From Haemophilus haemolyticus_M (GTDB taxonomy: Bacteria; Pseudomonadota; Gammaproteobacteria; Enterobacterales; Pasteurellaceae), in assembly GCF_003490935.1 (NCBI RefSeq), contig NZ_QQGD01000004.1, positions 1 to 64,000 of the forward strand: a DNA stretch of 64,000 nt. Direction: 5' to 3'. This document shows positions 23,451 to 33,241 of the stretch, in pieces (position 1 is the first letter of the stretch; every line of letters starts with the position of its first letter). The translations under genes were made by a program, and so were the position numbers. The notes beneath the pieces were generated by a model that did no database searches, had not been told where the DNA came from, and worked only from the letters and a program-made list of their open reading frames with translations.

Positions 23451-25472
23451 ATGAGTTCTTCAATCAGTTTGCTCATCACGTCCTTGTTGATTTATGTCGT
23501 TGGTGCGTTTATTTCTCTCGCTGTGCGAAAAAATGAACAACTTTCAATCAATATATCCGGCGTGACCGGTGTACTTGGTGGCTTGTTAGGCATTGTTGCC
23601 TGCATTCCCGTGCTTATCAGCAACGATACGGTCGTTGATGTGTTTTCAACCCCTTTCGACTTCGCCCAATTTTCAATCCGCATTGACGGATTAGCTGCGT
23701 TTATGGTGTGTGTAATTTCTTTAATGGTTATTATCACCGCACTTTATTCCTTTTCCTATGTGAAAGAATACATTGGCAAAGGCGCTGGCACGATGGGCTT
23801 CTTTATGAATTTGTTTATCGCCTCAATGGTTGCTTTAGTCACCAGCGATAACGCTTTCTACTTTTTAGTGTTCTTTGAAATGATGTCTTTGGCATCTTAC
23901 TTCTTAGTACTAACCGAACAAGACGACAACGCAACCAATGCGGGCTTGTTGTATTTCTTCATTGCTCACGCTGGTTCTGTGTTGATTATGATCGCTTTCT
24001 TTATTTTCTATTGCTACGCAGGTAGCTTTGAATTTGAAGCCTTCCGCCACACCGAGCTTTCAATGCCTTTAGCCTTTACGGTATTTATTTTGGCATTTCT
24101 TGGTTTCGGTGCAAAAGCAGGGATGATTCCATTGCATAGCTGGCTACCAAAAGCTCACCCAGCTGCGCCTTCTCATGCTTCTGCAATGATGTCTGGTGTG
24201 ATGGTTAAAATTGGTATTTTCGGGATTATCAAAGTTGGTATTGATCTACTTGGCGCACACAATATGTGGTTTGGTGTGATTGTGCTTGCTTTTGGAGCAG
24301 TCTCTTCTGTGCTTGGCGTACTTTATGCTTTGGCTGAACATGACATCAAAAAACTTTTGGCGTATCACACCGTAGAAAACATCGGCATTATTATGATGGG
24401 TGTTGGTGTTGGTATGATTGGTATGTCCATTCATAATCCTGTACTTGCTATTGTCGGTTTACTTGGCGGTTTATATCACTTACTTAACCATGCGGTATTC
24501 AAAGGCTTATTGTTCTTGGGTGCTGGTTCTGTGATGTACCGTTTACATTCAAAAGATATGGATTTAATGGGCGGACTTGGCAAATTAATGCCATTTACTG
24601 CTTTCTGTTTCTTGATTGGTACCATGGCAATTTCTGCATTACCACCATTTAATGGTTTTGTGAGTGAATGGTTTACTTATCAATCTTTATTTAGCCTAAG
24701 CCAACACAATGATGTGGTATTACGCATTGCTGGCCCTGTTGCAATCATTATGCTTGCCTTAACAGGTGCACTTGCCGCACTTTGTTTCGTGAAAGTGTAT
24801 GGTATTAGCTTTGGTGGTGCACCACGCAGCGAAAAAGCAGCACATGCACGCGAAGTACCAAAACCAATGGTGATTGCAATGGCAATCTTGGCATTATTCT
24901 GCGTACTTTTAGGCGTGGGCGCTTCTGTGGTAACCCCAATAATTGCCAATATTGCAACCGCACTTTCTCATAATGACATGCTTAATTTAGCCGAAAATGG
25001 TGTAGTGGTAGCAAGCAATACACCGAATACGGCACTTTCTACACCAATGGTGAGCATTATGTTGATTGCATTCTTTGTGTTGCCGTTTATGTATTACGCT
25101 TACACCAAAGGCAATCGTATGGCAGATCGTGCAAAAGGCAATCCTTGGGCTTGTGGTTATGCTTACGAAATGGATATGGCAGCCTCTGCGGGTAGTTTTA
25201 CTCGTCCGCTTCGTATTATCTTCAAACCACTTTATACCTTGCGTCAAGTGCTTGATCCTGCGCCTGCTGGTGCAAAAGGTATCAATGCATTAATTTCAGG
25301 TGCGACCAAAACAGAACCATTCTGGGAAGAAAAAGTAACAATGCCGATTGCGCATTTTATCCCGTGGTTAGGTCGTAAAATTCAATGGCTACAACAAGGC
25401 GACTTCCGCGTTTATTGCGTGTACTTCGTGATTGCCTTAGTTGTGTTATTACTTTCCATTGCGTTGATGTAG
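23451..25472 (+). CDS. hyfB: hydrogenase-4 membrane subunit HyfB
   Basis: A 673-residue polytopic membrane protein of the NuoL/Mrp-antiporter family. The conserved antiporter region is visible (GFGAKAGMIPLHSWLPKAHPAAPSHASAMM is the discontinuous-helix segment, within about residues 222-251), and key lysine and glutamate positions (FFEMMSLASYFLV) are retained. It belongs to the proton-pumping arm of the formate hydrogenlyase complex. Length is the same as E. coli HyfB within a few residues. It lies 42 bases after hyfA and nine bases before hyfC. Confidence 0.93.
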   Translation: MSSSISLLITSLLIYVVGAFISLAVRKNEQLSINISGVTGVLGGLLGIVACIPVLISNDTVVDVFSTPFDFAQFSIRIDGLAAFMVCVISLMVIITALYSFSYVKEYIGKGAGTMGFFMNLFIASMVALVTSDNAFYFLVFFEMMSLASYFLVLTEQDDNATNAGLLYFFIAHAGSVLIMIAFFIFYCYAGSFEFEAFRHTELSMPLAFTVFILAFLGFGAKAGMIPLHSWLPKAHPAAPSHASAMMSGVMVKIGIFGIIKVGIDLLGAHNMWFGVIVLAFGAVSSVLGVLYALAEHDIKKLLAYHTVENIGIIMMGVGVGMIGMSIHNPVLAIVGLLGGLYHLLNHAVFKGLLFLGAGSVMYRLHSKDMDLMGGLGKLMPFTAFCFLIGTMAISALPPFNGFVSEWFTYQSLFSLSQHNDVVLRIAGPVAIIMLALTGALAALCFVKVYGISFGGAPRSEKAAHAREVPKPMVIAMAILALFCVLLGVGASVVTPIIANIATALSHNDMLNLAENGVVVASNTPNTALSTPMVSIMLIAFFVLPFMYYAYTKGNRMADRAKGNPWACGYAYEMDMAASAGSFTRPLRIIFKPLYTLRQVLDPAPAGAKGINALISGATKTEPFWEEKVTMPIAHFIPWLGRKIQWLQQGDFRVYCVYFVIALVVLLLSIALM

Positions 25473-25481
25473 GAGGAAATT

Positions 25482-26444
25482 ATGATTTCATTACCTTCAG
25501 AAATTTCCACTTCCGCTGGAATGTTCCTTTTAGCCATTGTGCAAGCGTTAATTCTTCTCGCTTTGGCACCTCTCTTTTCAGGCATTTCACGGATGATTAG
25601 GGCTCGTATTCAATCTCGTCGAGGCCCAGGCTTGTTACAAGATTATCGCGACATTGCAAAATTAATGACGCGTCAAAATATTTGGCCAGATAATGCGGGT
25701 TGGGTATCTCGTGTTATGCCTTATGTGTTAATTAGCACCGTCATGGTGGTTGCGATGAGTTTACCCATGTTTACTCATCACTCACCTTTTGGGGCAGGCA
25801 GTGATTTAATCACCGTTATTTATTTGTTCGCGTTGTTCCGCTTTTTCTTCTCAATTGCGGGTTTGGATTCTAACAGTACTTTCTCAAGTTTAGGTGCAAG
25901 CCGTGAAGTGACATTAGGCGTACTTGTTGAACCAATCTTAATGTTGGCATTCATTGTGATTGCTTTAATTGCAGGTTCTACGAATTTTGCAGTTATTAGC
26001 ACCGCACTTTCTAGCCAACCTTGGCAATATCCCGTTGCAACAGTAATTGCCTTAGTTGCCGCTGCTTTTGCGATCTTTATTGAAATGGGCAAAATTCCAT
26101 TTGACTTGGCTGAAGCAGAACAAGAACTTCAAGAAGGCCCACTTACTGAATATTCAGGCCCTTCTTTCGCCTTATTGAAAGTTGGTTTGAGTTTAAAATC
26201 AATGGTGGTTGCCTCTGTCTTTGTGAGCGTGCTTTTCCCATTCGGTGCAGCACAAGAGTTCACGGTAAGTGCGGTTATTTTAGGTATCGTTTCTTTCTTT
26301 GTGAAATTGCTCGTGGTATTTATTGCCGCATGTGTGTTTGAAAACACATTGGCTCGTACCCGCTTTATGCTAACAGGACGTTTAACTGTGGTCGGTTTCG
26401 GCATTTCAGTGTTGGCGTTTGTGTTTTACTTCACAGGATTGTAA
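25482..26444 (+). CDS. hyfC: hydrogenase-4 membrane subunit HyfC
   Basis: This 320-residue NuoH-like subunit anchors the soluble Ni-Fe module to the membrane. NuoH family hallmarks are IQSRRGPGLLQDYRDIAKLM in the first cytoplasmic loop and EMGKIPFDLAEAEQELQEGP, an acidic loop that in complex I lies at the quinone site. About eight transmembrane helices are expected. It overlaps nothing but is tightly packed, with AGGAGGA ribosome sites on both sides. Confidence 0.93.
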   Translation: MISLPSEISTSAGMFLLAIVQALILLALAPLFSGISRMIRARIQSRRGPGLLQDYRDIAKLMTRQNIWPDNAGWVSRVMPYVLISTVMVVAMSLPMFTHHSPFGAGSDLITVIYLFALFRFFFSIAGLDSNSTFSSLGASREVTLGVLVEPILMLAFIVIALIAGSTNFAVISTALSSQPWQYPVATVIALVAAAFAIFIEMGKIPFDLAEAEQELQEGPLTEYSGPSFALLKVGLSLKSMVVASVFVSVLFPFGAAQEFTVSAVILGIVSFFVKLLVVFIAACVFENTLARTRFMLTGRLTVVGFGISVLAFVFYFTGL

Positions 26445-26453
26445 GGAGGAAAT

Positions 26454-27899
26454 ATGGAACGTTTAGCACTAATTACAATCATTTTACCGTTTGTCGGTGC
26501 GTTTATTGTGGGGTTGAACAAACAATCTTTCCCAAAAATCGCCACAATTTTTGCCGCACTTGCTACCCTTGGCACACTTGCTGTGGCGGGGCAGTGGTAT
26601 GCAAATGGCGCACAATCTGTCACCTATGATTTAGTTAAATTTGGTGATACTGCAATCTTCGGCGTGACCTTAGATGCAGTAAGTACATTAATTGCCTTTG
26701 CCGTTGTGGGTTTAGGTTTCTTAATTTGCTTATATTCTTGTGGCTACTTAACCGATAAAAACCGCGAACATCCGCATAACGGATTACCTCGTTTTTATGC
26801 TTTCTTATTGATCTTCATCGGTGCAATGGCTGGCTTGGTGTATTCATCAACTTTGGCGGGCCAGTTGCTTTTCTTTGAAATCACTGGGGGATGTTCTTGG
26901 GCATTAATCAGCTATTATCAAAGCCAAAAAGCAATGGCGGCTGCGATGAAAGCGTTGATTATTACTCACGTAGGTTCATTAGGTTTATATCTTGCTGCGG
27001 CTTATTTATTTAGCCAATCTGGCACATTCTCTATCACCGCGTTAGAACATCTTACGCCTGAAGCGAAAACTATCGTGTTGTTTGGCGTGATGTTTGCCGC
27101 ATGGGGTAAATCAGCACAACTTCCAATGCAAATTTGGTTACCAAATGCGATGGAAGCGCCAACACCCGTCAGTGCGTATTTGCACGCCGCATCAATGGTA
27201 AAAGTGGGCGTCTATATTTTCGCTCGTTCCGTGATGTCTGCTGGTGAAATTCCTCACATTGTGGGTGAAGTAGGGATTGTGATGGCAATGATTACATTGA
27301 TTTATGGTTTCTTAATGTACTTGCCACAAGCGGATTTAAAACGCTTACTTGCGTATTCAACTATCACTCAACTTTCTTACATTTTCATCGGGCTTTCTCT
27401 TGCAGCATTAGGTTCTAAATTAGCCTTTGTTGCAGCGATTGCTTATATCTTTAACCACGCCTTTGCGAAAAGTTTATTCTTCTTAGTTGCAGGTTCATTG
27501 AGTTATGCCACAGGCACACGTTCAATGCCTCGTTTACAAGGGATTATGCGCACCATGCCTGTGGTTGGTACAGGATTTGGTATTGCCGCATTGGCTATTG
27601 CTGGTGTGCCACCGTTTAACGGTTTCTTCAGTAAATTCCCATTATTTGCCGCAGGTTTCGACCTTGGACAAGAATATTCTTGGGTAACTTGGTTAATGGT
27701 GATTGCGTTGATTGAATCTACGGCAACATTTGTTTGGTTGCTTTATAAATTTGGTCAATGCGTTATCGGTAAACCATCTGAAGACGTGCAAAATGCGCAG
27801 CCATTGCCATTCTCTATGACATTTGTTTTAGTGATTTTAATGGTGATGTCTGTGTGTTCTAGCTTTATCGCTGCCTATTGGTTAGGCCTTGCGGGTTAA
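26454..27899 (+). CDS. hyfD: hydrogenase-4 membrane subunit HyfD
   Basis: A 481-residue antiporter-like membrane protein (NuoN/MrpD-like). It has the family's central helices with AAWGKSAQLPMQIWLPNAM and a lysine-bearing half-channel region, and a second set of helices with ADLKRLLAYSTITQLSYI. HyfD is found in hydrogenase-4 but not in hydrogenase-3, so its presence marks this cluster as hyf-type. It follows hyfC by nine bases, and its stop is followed at once by the hyfE ribosome site. Confidence 0.92.
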   Translation: MERLALITIILPFVGAFIVGLNKQSFPKIATIFAALATLGTLAVAGQWYANGAQSVTYDLVKFGDTAIFGVTLDAVSTLIAFAVVGLGFLICLYSCGYLTDKNREHPHNGLPRFYAFLLIFIGAMAGLVYSSTLAGQLLFFEITGGCSWALISYYQSQKAMAAAMKALIITHVGSLGLYLAAAYLFSQSGTFSITALEHLTPEAKTIVLFGVMFAAWGKSAQLPMQIWLPNAMEAPTPVSAYLHAASMVKVGVYIFARSVMSAGEIPHIVGEVGIVMAMITLIYGFLMYLPQADLKRLLAYSTITQLSYIFIGLSLAALGSKLAFVAAIAYIFNHAFAKSLFFLVAGSLSYATGTRSMPRLQGIMRTMPVVGTGFGIAALAIAGVPPFNGFFSKFPLFAAGFDLGQEYSWVTWLMVIALIESTATFVWLLYKFGQCVIGKPSEDVQNAQPLPFSMTFVLVILMVMSVCSSFIAAYWLGLAG

Positions 27900-27909
27900 G
27901 GAGAGAATT

Positions 27910-28548
27910 ATGTTAATGATCAATGTATTAGCGAGTTTACTCATCATTACATCGCTTTGTGTCATTATGGCAAAAACCGCAAAAAAATCCGCGTTGTGCT
28001 ATGGCTTACAGTCTCTTGTATTGGTGGTGTTATTCGTTTATTTGGCATTTGAAATGCAAGCTCACGAACTTTATATGTGGTCCATTAGTGCATTCATCAC
28101 GAAAGTATTATTAGTGCCAGGAATTTTAATCTTTTCTTTACGAAAAATTGACGAAAGTCAAACTCCTGCAGGAATGAATGTCGCTTGGTTGATCCCGATC
28201 ACATCTATCATCGTTTGCTTATGTTACTTTGTTGTCATTCCAGTGAACTTACCGTTAGTTGAACATTTAAAACCAGCGTTGTCAGTATCACTTAGCCACT
28301 TCCTTTTAGGTTTAGTGTGTATTGTGAGCCAACGCAATATTGTGAAACAAGTTTTCGGTTATTGTTTAATGGAAAACGGTGCGCATTTAACGTTGGCTTT
28401 ACTTGCCAACAATGCGCCAGAATTAGTTGAAATCGGCATTGCCACCGATGCGATTTTTGCGGTCATCATAATGGTTGTGTTGGTGAATAAAATTTACCGC
28501 ACTTTCAACACTGTTGATGCCAAACAACTTATGAGTTTGAAGGGGTAA
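27910..28548 (+). CDS. hyfE: hydrogenase-4 membrane subunit HyfE
   Basis: A 212-residue membrane protein with about six to seven helices, related to NuoK/MnhC by position and size in hyf clusters. The ATG at 27910 (MLMINVLASLLIITSL) follows an AAGGAGAG ribosome site. A longer frame starting inside hyfD is possible but not needed. The late ENGAHLTLALLANNAPELVE segment carries the NuoK-like glutamate and is typical of HyfE. Confidence 0.9.
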   Translation: MLMINVLASLLIITSLCVIMAKTAKKSALCYGLQSLVLVVLFVYLAFEMQAHELYMWSISAFITKVLLVPGILIFSLRKIDESQTPAGMNVAWLIPITSIIVCLCYFVVIPVNLPLVEHLKPALSVSLSHFLLGLVCIVSQRNIVKQVFGYCLMENGAHLTLALLANNAPELVEIGIATDAIFAVIIMVVLVNKIYRTFNTVDAKQLMSLKG

Positions 28549-28552
28549 CGCT

Positions 28553-30091
28553 ATGTATGAACAATGGATAATTGCGTTATTAGTCGCACCTTTAGTCATC
28601 GCTTTTGAAAGCTTTGCACTACGCGGAACAAAAAATCGGACAGTTTGTACCGCATTCCATATTACCGGGTTAATTTTGATGTTGTTCTTTTCCGTACAAG
28701 TCATTTCTGGCGTGTTGGAAAAAGGCAGTATCAGTGCATTTAACAACTGGGTGTATGTTGATAGTCTTTCTACCATTTTCTTAGGCTTAATTGCTGTCGT
28801 GGGTTCACTTGCTGGTGTGTATTCCATCGGTTATATGAACACTGAATTGGAAGAAGGGCATATTGATTTTAAAACCTATGCTCATTACCACGGTTTCTTA
28901 CACTTATTCTTCTTTACGATGATTGTGTCAGTTATCACCAATAACTTGATTTTAATGTGGGTTGCAATTGAAGCGACAACATTAAGCTCTGCGTTTTTGG
29001 TCGGTACTTACAAACAAAAAACATCCCTTGAAGCCGCGTGGAAATACATCATCATCTGTTCTGTGGGCGTCGCCTTCGGTTTATACGGCACACTTTTAAC
29101 CTTTGCTAATGCAAATAGCGTGCTTGCCGATCCAAGCCAAGCGATTTTCTGGTCAGCCGTGAATCAACAAGCCACTGGTTTAAACCCAATGTTGATGTAT
29201 ATCGCATTCGCTTTCGTATTGATTGGTTTTGGCACGAAGTGCGGTCTATTTCCAATGCATACTTGGTTATCAGACGCACACAGTGAAGCACCAAGCCCAG
29301 TGAGTGCAATTTTATCAGCGGTGTTATTAAACTGTGCAATGCTTGTAGTGTTGCGTTACTACACATTGGTTTCAAAAGCAGTTGGCGCAGAATTTCCACA
29401 AACCTTAATGTTAATCTTTGGTTTACTTTCAGTGCTTGTGGCGGCGTTATTTATCATCGTGCAATTTGATATTAAACGCTTGCTTGCTTACTCAAGTATC
29501 GAAAATATGGGCTTAATCAGCTTTGCTTTCGGTCTTGGTGGCCCAATTGGGGTATTTGCAGGTTTACTTCACACTATCAACCATAGCCTTGCGAAAACCT
29601 TATTATTCTGTGCATCGGGTAATATTCTATTGAAATATAAAACCCGTGATATGAATCAAGTGCGTGGATTATGGCGTGTTGCACCAGTGAGTGCGGTGCT
29701 TTTCGCAGGTGGTGCGTTGGCATTGGGCGGTATCCCTCCATTTAACGTATTTGTGAGTGAATTTAGTGTTGTGGTCGCAGGGATTACAGCGGGTAAAACT
29801 TGGTTAGTTATTTTATGCTTAATTTTACTTACCATCGTGCTTGCAGGACTTGCCTTAATGCTATTAAAAACAGTGCTTGGTAAACAACCTGATAATGTGG
29901 AAGCAGGCGAAGTCAGTAAAGTCTCTTTGGCGGCAATGGCCATACTATTGTTGTTAATGTTTGTAATGGGTATCCATATTGCAGAGCCAATCTTGCAGTT
30001 ACTAAAAAGTGCGGTAGGAATTGTGCTTGGATCTGAACATGTGTCCTTTGGCGATATGCTAGTTTTACCTTGGCAAAGTTTAGCGAAATGA
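28553..30091 (+). CDS. hyfF: hydrogenase-4 membrane subunit HyfF
   Basis: The 512-residue protein is the third antiporter-like subunit (NuoM/N-type). Its conserved segments are WVAIEATTLSSAFLVGTYK (helix 5 glutamate), GFGTKCGLFPMHTWLSDAH and FDIKRLLAYSSIENMGLI (second lysine site). Together with HyfB and HyfD it would give three potential ion-translocating modules. It starts four bases after hyfE and has a USS at the 3' end, about 30007. Confidence 0.93.
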   Translation: MYEQWIIALLVAPLVIAFESFALRGTKNRTVCTAFHITGLILMLFFSVQVISGVLEKGSISAFNNWVYVDSLSTIFLGLIAVVGSLAGVYSIGYMNTELEEGHIDFKTYAHYHGFLHLFFFTMIVSVITNNLILMWVAIEATTLSSAFLVGTYKQKTSLEAAWKYIIICSVGVAFGLYGTLLTFANANSVLADPSQAIFWSAVNQQATGLNPMLMYIAFAFVLIGFGTKCGLFPMHTWLSDAHSEAPSPVSAILSAVLLNCAMLVVLRYYTLVSKAVGAEFPQTLMLIFGLLSVLVAALFIIVQFDIKRLLAYSSIENMGLISFAFGLGGPIGVFAGLLHTINHSLAKTLLFCASGNILLKYKTRDMNQVRGLWRVAPVSAVLFAGGALALGGIPPFNVFVSEFSVVVAGITAGKTWLVILCLILLTIVLAGLALMLLKTVLGKQPDNVEAGEVSKVSLAAMAILLLLMFVMGIHIAEPILQLLKSAVGIVLGSEHVSFGDMLVLPWQSLAK

Positions 30092-30110
30092 TCGACAACT
30101 GGGGGAAAAA

Positions 30111-31841
30111 ATGGAATTAACTAAAAATACATCGGTCGATCCGGTAAAAATGCTCGGCAAAAATTATATTGAAGCCGTTAATGCAAAATTTCCGAATACA
30201 ATTTTAGATGAGGAGTGGTCTACACCGAATCAAGTGACTTTAACGGTGAAAACTAATATGTTACCTGATGTGGTGGAGTATCTTTACTATCAACATGAGG
30301 GCTGGTTGCCATTGGTTTTTGGTAACGATGAACGCTCAATTCATGGTCATTATGCCGTTTATTACGTGCTTTCTATGGAAGGCGTCGTCAAGACTTTTGT
30401 GACGATTAAAGCACTAGTGGATCCTGTTACACTCGAATTTCCTTCCGTGACACCGAAAGTCAAAGCGGCGGTGTGGGGCGAACGTGAATTATTTGATATG
30501 TACGGTTTAAAAGCCGTCGGTCTTCCCGATCAACGCCGTTTAGTGTTACCAGATGACTGGCCAGATGATCTTTACCCATTACGTAAAGATTCGATGGACT
30601 ACCGTTTGCGTCCAGATCCAACTACGGCAACGGAAACCTATGAGTTTATTAACGAAAAAGGTGAAGCGCGTATTGTGCCTATCGGCCCTCTCCATATTAC
30701 ATCAGATGAACCGGGACACTTCCGTTTATTTGTCGATGGGGAAGATATTATTGATGCGGACTATCGTTTATTCTATGTACACCGTGGTATGGAAAAATTG
30801 GCAGAAACCCGAATGGATTACGATCAAGTCAATTTCTTGGCTGACCGTGTGTGCGGTATCTGCGGTTTTACCCATAGTGTTGCTTATGCTAACTCAGTCG
30901 AAAATGCGTTAGGTATTCAAATTCCTGAACGGGCACAATGGATTCGTGCAATTTTATTGGAAGTTGAACGCTTGCACAGTCATTTATTGAACTTAGGTTT
31001 ATCTAGCCACTTTACTGGTTTTGATACTGGCTTTATGCAATTCTTCCGTGTTCGTGAAAAATCGATGACACTTGCGGAAGTGCTTACTGGTGCGCGTAAA
31101 ACCTATGGTATCAACTTAATCGGTGGTGTACGCCGTGATATGTTGAAACACCAACGTGAACAATGCATTAAGCTTATTGCAGAAATGCGTGAAGAGCTTA
31201 AAACTTTGGTAGATATTTTACTCAATACGCCAAATATGGAACAACGTACTGTGGGCGTAGGAGTGCTTGATCGTCAAGTTGCGCGTGATTTCAGCCCAGT
31301 CGGACCGATGATTCGAGGTTCCGGCTTCGCACGTGATGTGCGTAAAATTCACCCCTTCTCTGGCTATGGCGATGTACCATTCAATATGTTCACCGAACAA
31401 GGTGGCGATGTGATTTCTCGCGTGAAAGTGCGGGTAAATGAAGTGTTTGAATCCATGAATATCATTGATTATATGGTGGATAACTTGCCTACTGGTGCGA
31501 TTATCACTGAAGGTTTCAATTACACCCCTGGACGTTTTGCCTTAGGTATCACGGAAGCACCGCGTGGTGAAGACATTCACTGGTCAATGCTTGGTGATAA
31601 CCAAAAATTATATCGCTGGCGTTGTCGTGCAGCGACTTATGCAAACTGGCCAACTTTACGTTATATGTTGCGTGGCAATACGGTATCAGATGCGCCACTT
31701 ATCATTGGTAGCCTTGACCCTTGCTATTCTTGTACTGACCGTGTAACAGTGGTGGATGTACGTAAACGCAAAGCACAAACGGTTTCTTACAAAGAAATCG
31801 AACGTTACGGCATTGAACGTAAAAATTCACCATTAAAATAG
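30111..31841 (+). CDS. hyfG: hydrogenase-4 Ni-Fe large subunit HyfG
   Basis: The catalytic [NiFe] subunit, a fusion equivalent to NuoC plus NuoD (about residues 1-170 and 190-576). The two active-site CxxC pairs are RVCGICGFTHS at about residues 246-256 and DPCYSCTDR at about 536-544. After DPCYSCTDR comes a 32-residue C-terminal extension (VTVVDVRKRKAQ...) of the kind removed by HycI once nickel is inserted. E. coli HycE has Met after the cleavage Arg; here it is Val. Confidence 0.95.
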   Translation: MELTKNTSVDPVKMLGKNYIEAVNAKFPNTILDEEWSTPNQVTLTVKTNMLPDVVEYLYYQHEGWLPLVFGNDERSIHGHYAVYYVLSMEGVVKTFVTIKALVDPVTLEFPSVTPKVKAAVWGERELFDMYGLKAVGLPDQRRLVLPDDWPDDLYPLRKDSMDYRLRPDPTTATETYEFINEKGEARIVPIGPLHITSDEPGHFRLFVDGEDIIDADYRLFYVHRGMEKLAETRMDYDQVNFLADRVCGICGFTHSVAYANSVENALGIQIPERAQWIRAILLEVERLHSHLLNLGLSSHFTGFDTGFMQFFRVREKSMTLAEVLTGARKTYGINLIGGVRRDMLKHQREQCIKLIAEMREELKTLVDILLNTPNMEQRTVGVGVLDRQVARDFSPVGPMIRGSGFARDVRKIHPFSGYGDVPFNMFTEQGGDVISRVKVRVNEVFESMNIIDYMVDNLPTGAIITEGFNYTPGRFALGITEAPRGEDIHWSMLGDNQKLYRWRCRAATYANWPTLRYMLRGNTVSDAPLIIGSLDPCYSCTDRVTVVDVRKRKAQTVSYKEIERYGIERKNSPLK

Positions 31842-31851
31842 GGGGCGCACA

Positions 31852-32427
31852 ATGTTTAAATTACTTAAAACCGTATTAAATGCGGGGGATGTTACCACTA
31901 AATATCCGTTTAAACCCTATGAAGTTGATCCTGATTTCCGTGGTAAGCCAGAACTGAATTCTGATCAATGTATTGTTTGTGCAGCTTGTACGATGGCATG
32001 CCCAGCTAATGCGCTTACTATGCGTACTGATCCAGAAACAGGCGAACGTACGTGGTCATTATTTTTAGGCCGCTGCATTTTCTGTGGCCGTTGTGAAGAA
32101 GTTTGCCCAACAAAAGCGATTCGTTTAAGCCAAGATTTTGAATTATCAGTTAGCAATAAACAGGATCTTTATCAAGAAACAACCTTTACTACAACGATTT
32201 GTCATCAATGTGGTCAACCTTTTGTTTCTCATAAAGAACTCAATTATGCAGTGGATTTATTCAAACAAACATTGGATAACGATGAACTGGTAAAACATAA
32301 ATTAGCGGTGCTCAACACTTGCCCAACCTGTAAACGCCAAAACAGTTTGGAAAAAACCGCCGATATGGAATCCAATATGCGCGTGAAATTGGCGTTATTT
32401 GATCACGTTAGGGAGATTGCAAGATGA
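31852..32427 (+). CDS. hyfH: hydrogenase-4 iron-sulfur subunit HyfH
   Basis: A 191-residue NuoI-like ferredoxin with two [4Fe-4S] motifs, CIVCAACTMACP (about residues 41-52) and CIFCGRCEEVCP (about 75-86). A C-terminal extension carries two more CxxC pairs (CHQCGQ and CPTCKR), as in other HyfH/HycF proteins, perhaps binding zinc or another cluster. It lies ten bases after hyfG and overlaps the hyfI start by four bases. Confidence 0.93.
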   Translation: MFKLLKTVLNAGDVTTKYPFKPYEVDPDFRGKPELNSDQCIVCAACTMACPANALTMRTDPETGERTWSLFLGRCIFCGRCEEVCPTKAIRLSQDFELSVSNKQDLYQETTFTTTICHQCGQPFVSHKELNYAVDLFKQTLDNDELVKHKLAVLNTCPTCKRQNSLEKTADMESNMRVKLALFDHVREIAR

Positions 32428-33200
32428 ACACACAAATCCCAATGCCCGTGAATGGTATTTCAACGCCATTTAGTGTGGATGAAAACATTGCGAAAATGAA
32501 ACAAACTTTGTTGAAAAATATTCAACGTTCCGCTTATGTTTACCGTGTTGACTGTGGCGGTTGTAATGGTTGTGAAATTGAAATTTTTAGTACCATTACA
32601 CCAACCTTTGACGCAGAACGTTTTGGGATTAAGGTTGTTGCATCACCTCGCCATGCGGATATTTTATTATTTACTGGTGCGGTAACTCGTGCAATGCGTA
32701 CACCAGCAATGCGTGCTTATCAAGCTGCACCCGATCCAAAAATCTGTATTTCTTATGGGGCGTGCGGTTGTGGTGGCGGTATTTTCCATGACTTGTACTG
32801 CGTGTGGGGCGGTAGCGATCAAATTGTGCCAATTGATGTGTATATTCCTGGTTGCCCTCCAACTCCAGCGGCGACTATTTATGGTTTTGCAATGGCACTT
32901 GGTTTACTTGATCAAAAACTCAAAGGTAAACAAGAAATTGCCGATCCTAATGCTGAGGCTAAATTACGTTTCCCAAATATTCCATTAGATTTACGCGTGG
33001 AATTAGAACGTGAAGCGCGTCGTTTAGCGGGCTATCGACAAGGTGGAGACATTGCTAATCAATTTATGAGTATGATGTCTGAAAAAGATCGGGTTCCATT
33101 TGGTGTTCGTCTTGGCGAATTTTTGGAACGTGAAGCGGATCCTCGTTTGAGTGAAATCGTAAACCGATTACATGCAATTAGTATGCCGTTTTCGGGATAG
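32424..33200 (+). CDS. hyfI: hydrogenase-4 small subunit HyfI
   Basis: A 258-residue NuoB-like small subunit that holds the proximal [4Fe-4S] cluster next to the Ni-Fe site. Cluster motifs are DCGGCNGCEIEIF (about residues 43-55), SYGACGCGGGIFHD and PGCPPTPAATIYG. It overlaps hyfH by an ATGA. Unlike uptake hydrogenase small subunits it lacks the twin-arginine signal and extra cluster domain, consistent with a cytoplasmic, hydrogen-evolving complex. A repeat element begins 41 bases after its stop. Confidence 0.94.
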   Translation: MNTQIPMPVNGISTPFSVDENIAKMKQTLLKNIQRSAYVYRVDCGGCNGCEIEIFSTITPTFDAERFGIKVVASPRHADILLFTGAVTRAMRTPAMRAYQAAPDPKICISYGACGCGGGIFHDLYCVWGGSDQIVPIDVYIPGCPPTPAATIYGFAMALGLLDQKLKGKQEIADPNAEAKLRFPNIPLDLRVELEREARRLAGYRQGGDIANQFMSMMSEKDRVPFGVRLGEFLEREADPRLSEIVNRLHAISMPFSG

Positions 33201-33241
33201 TCTAACGATTGCTAAATAAACTAATAGCTCCGTTTTGATTT

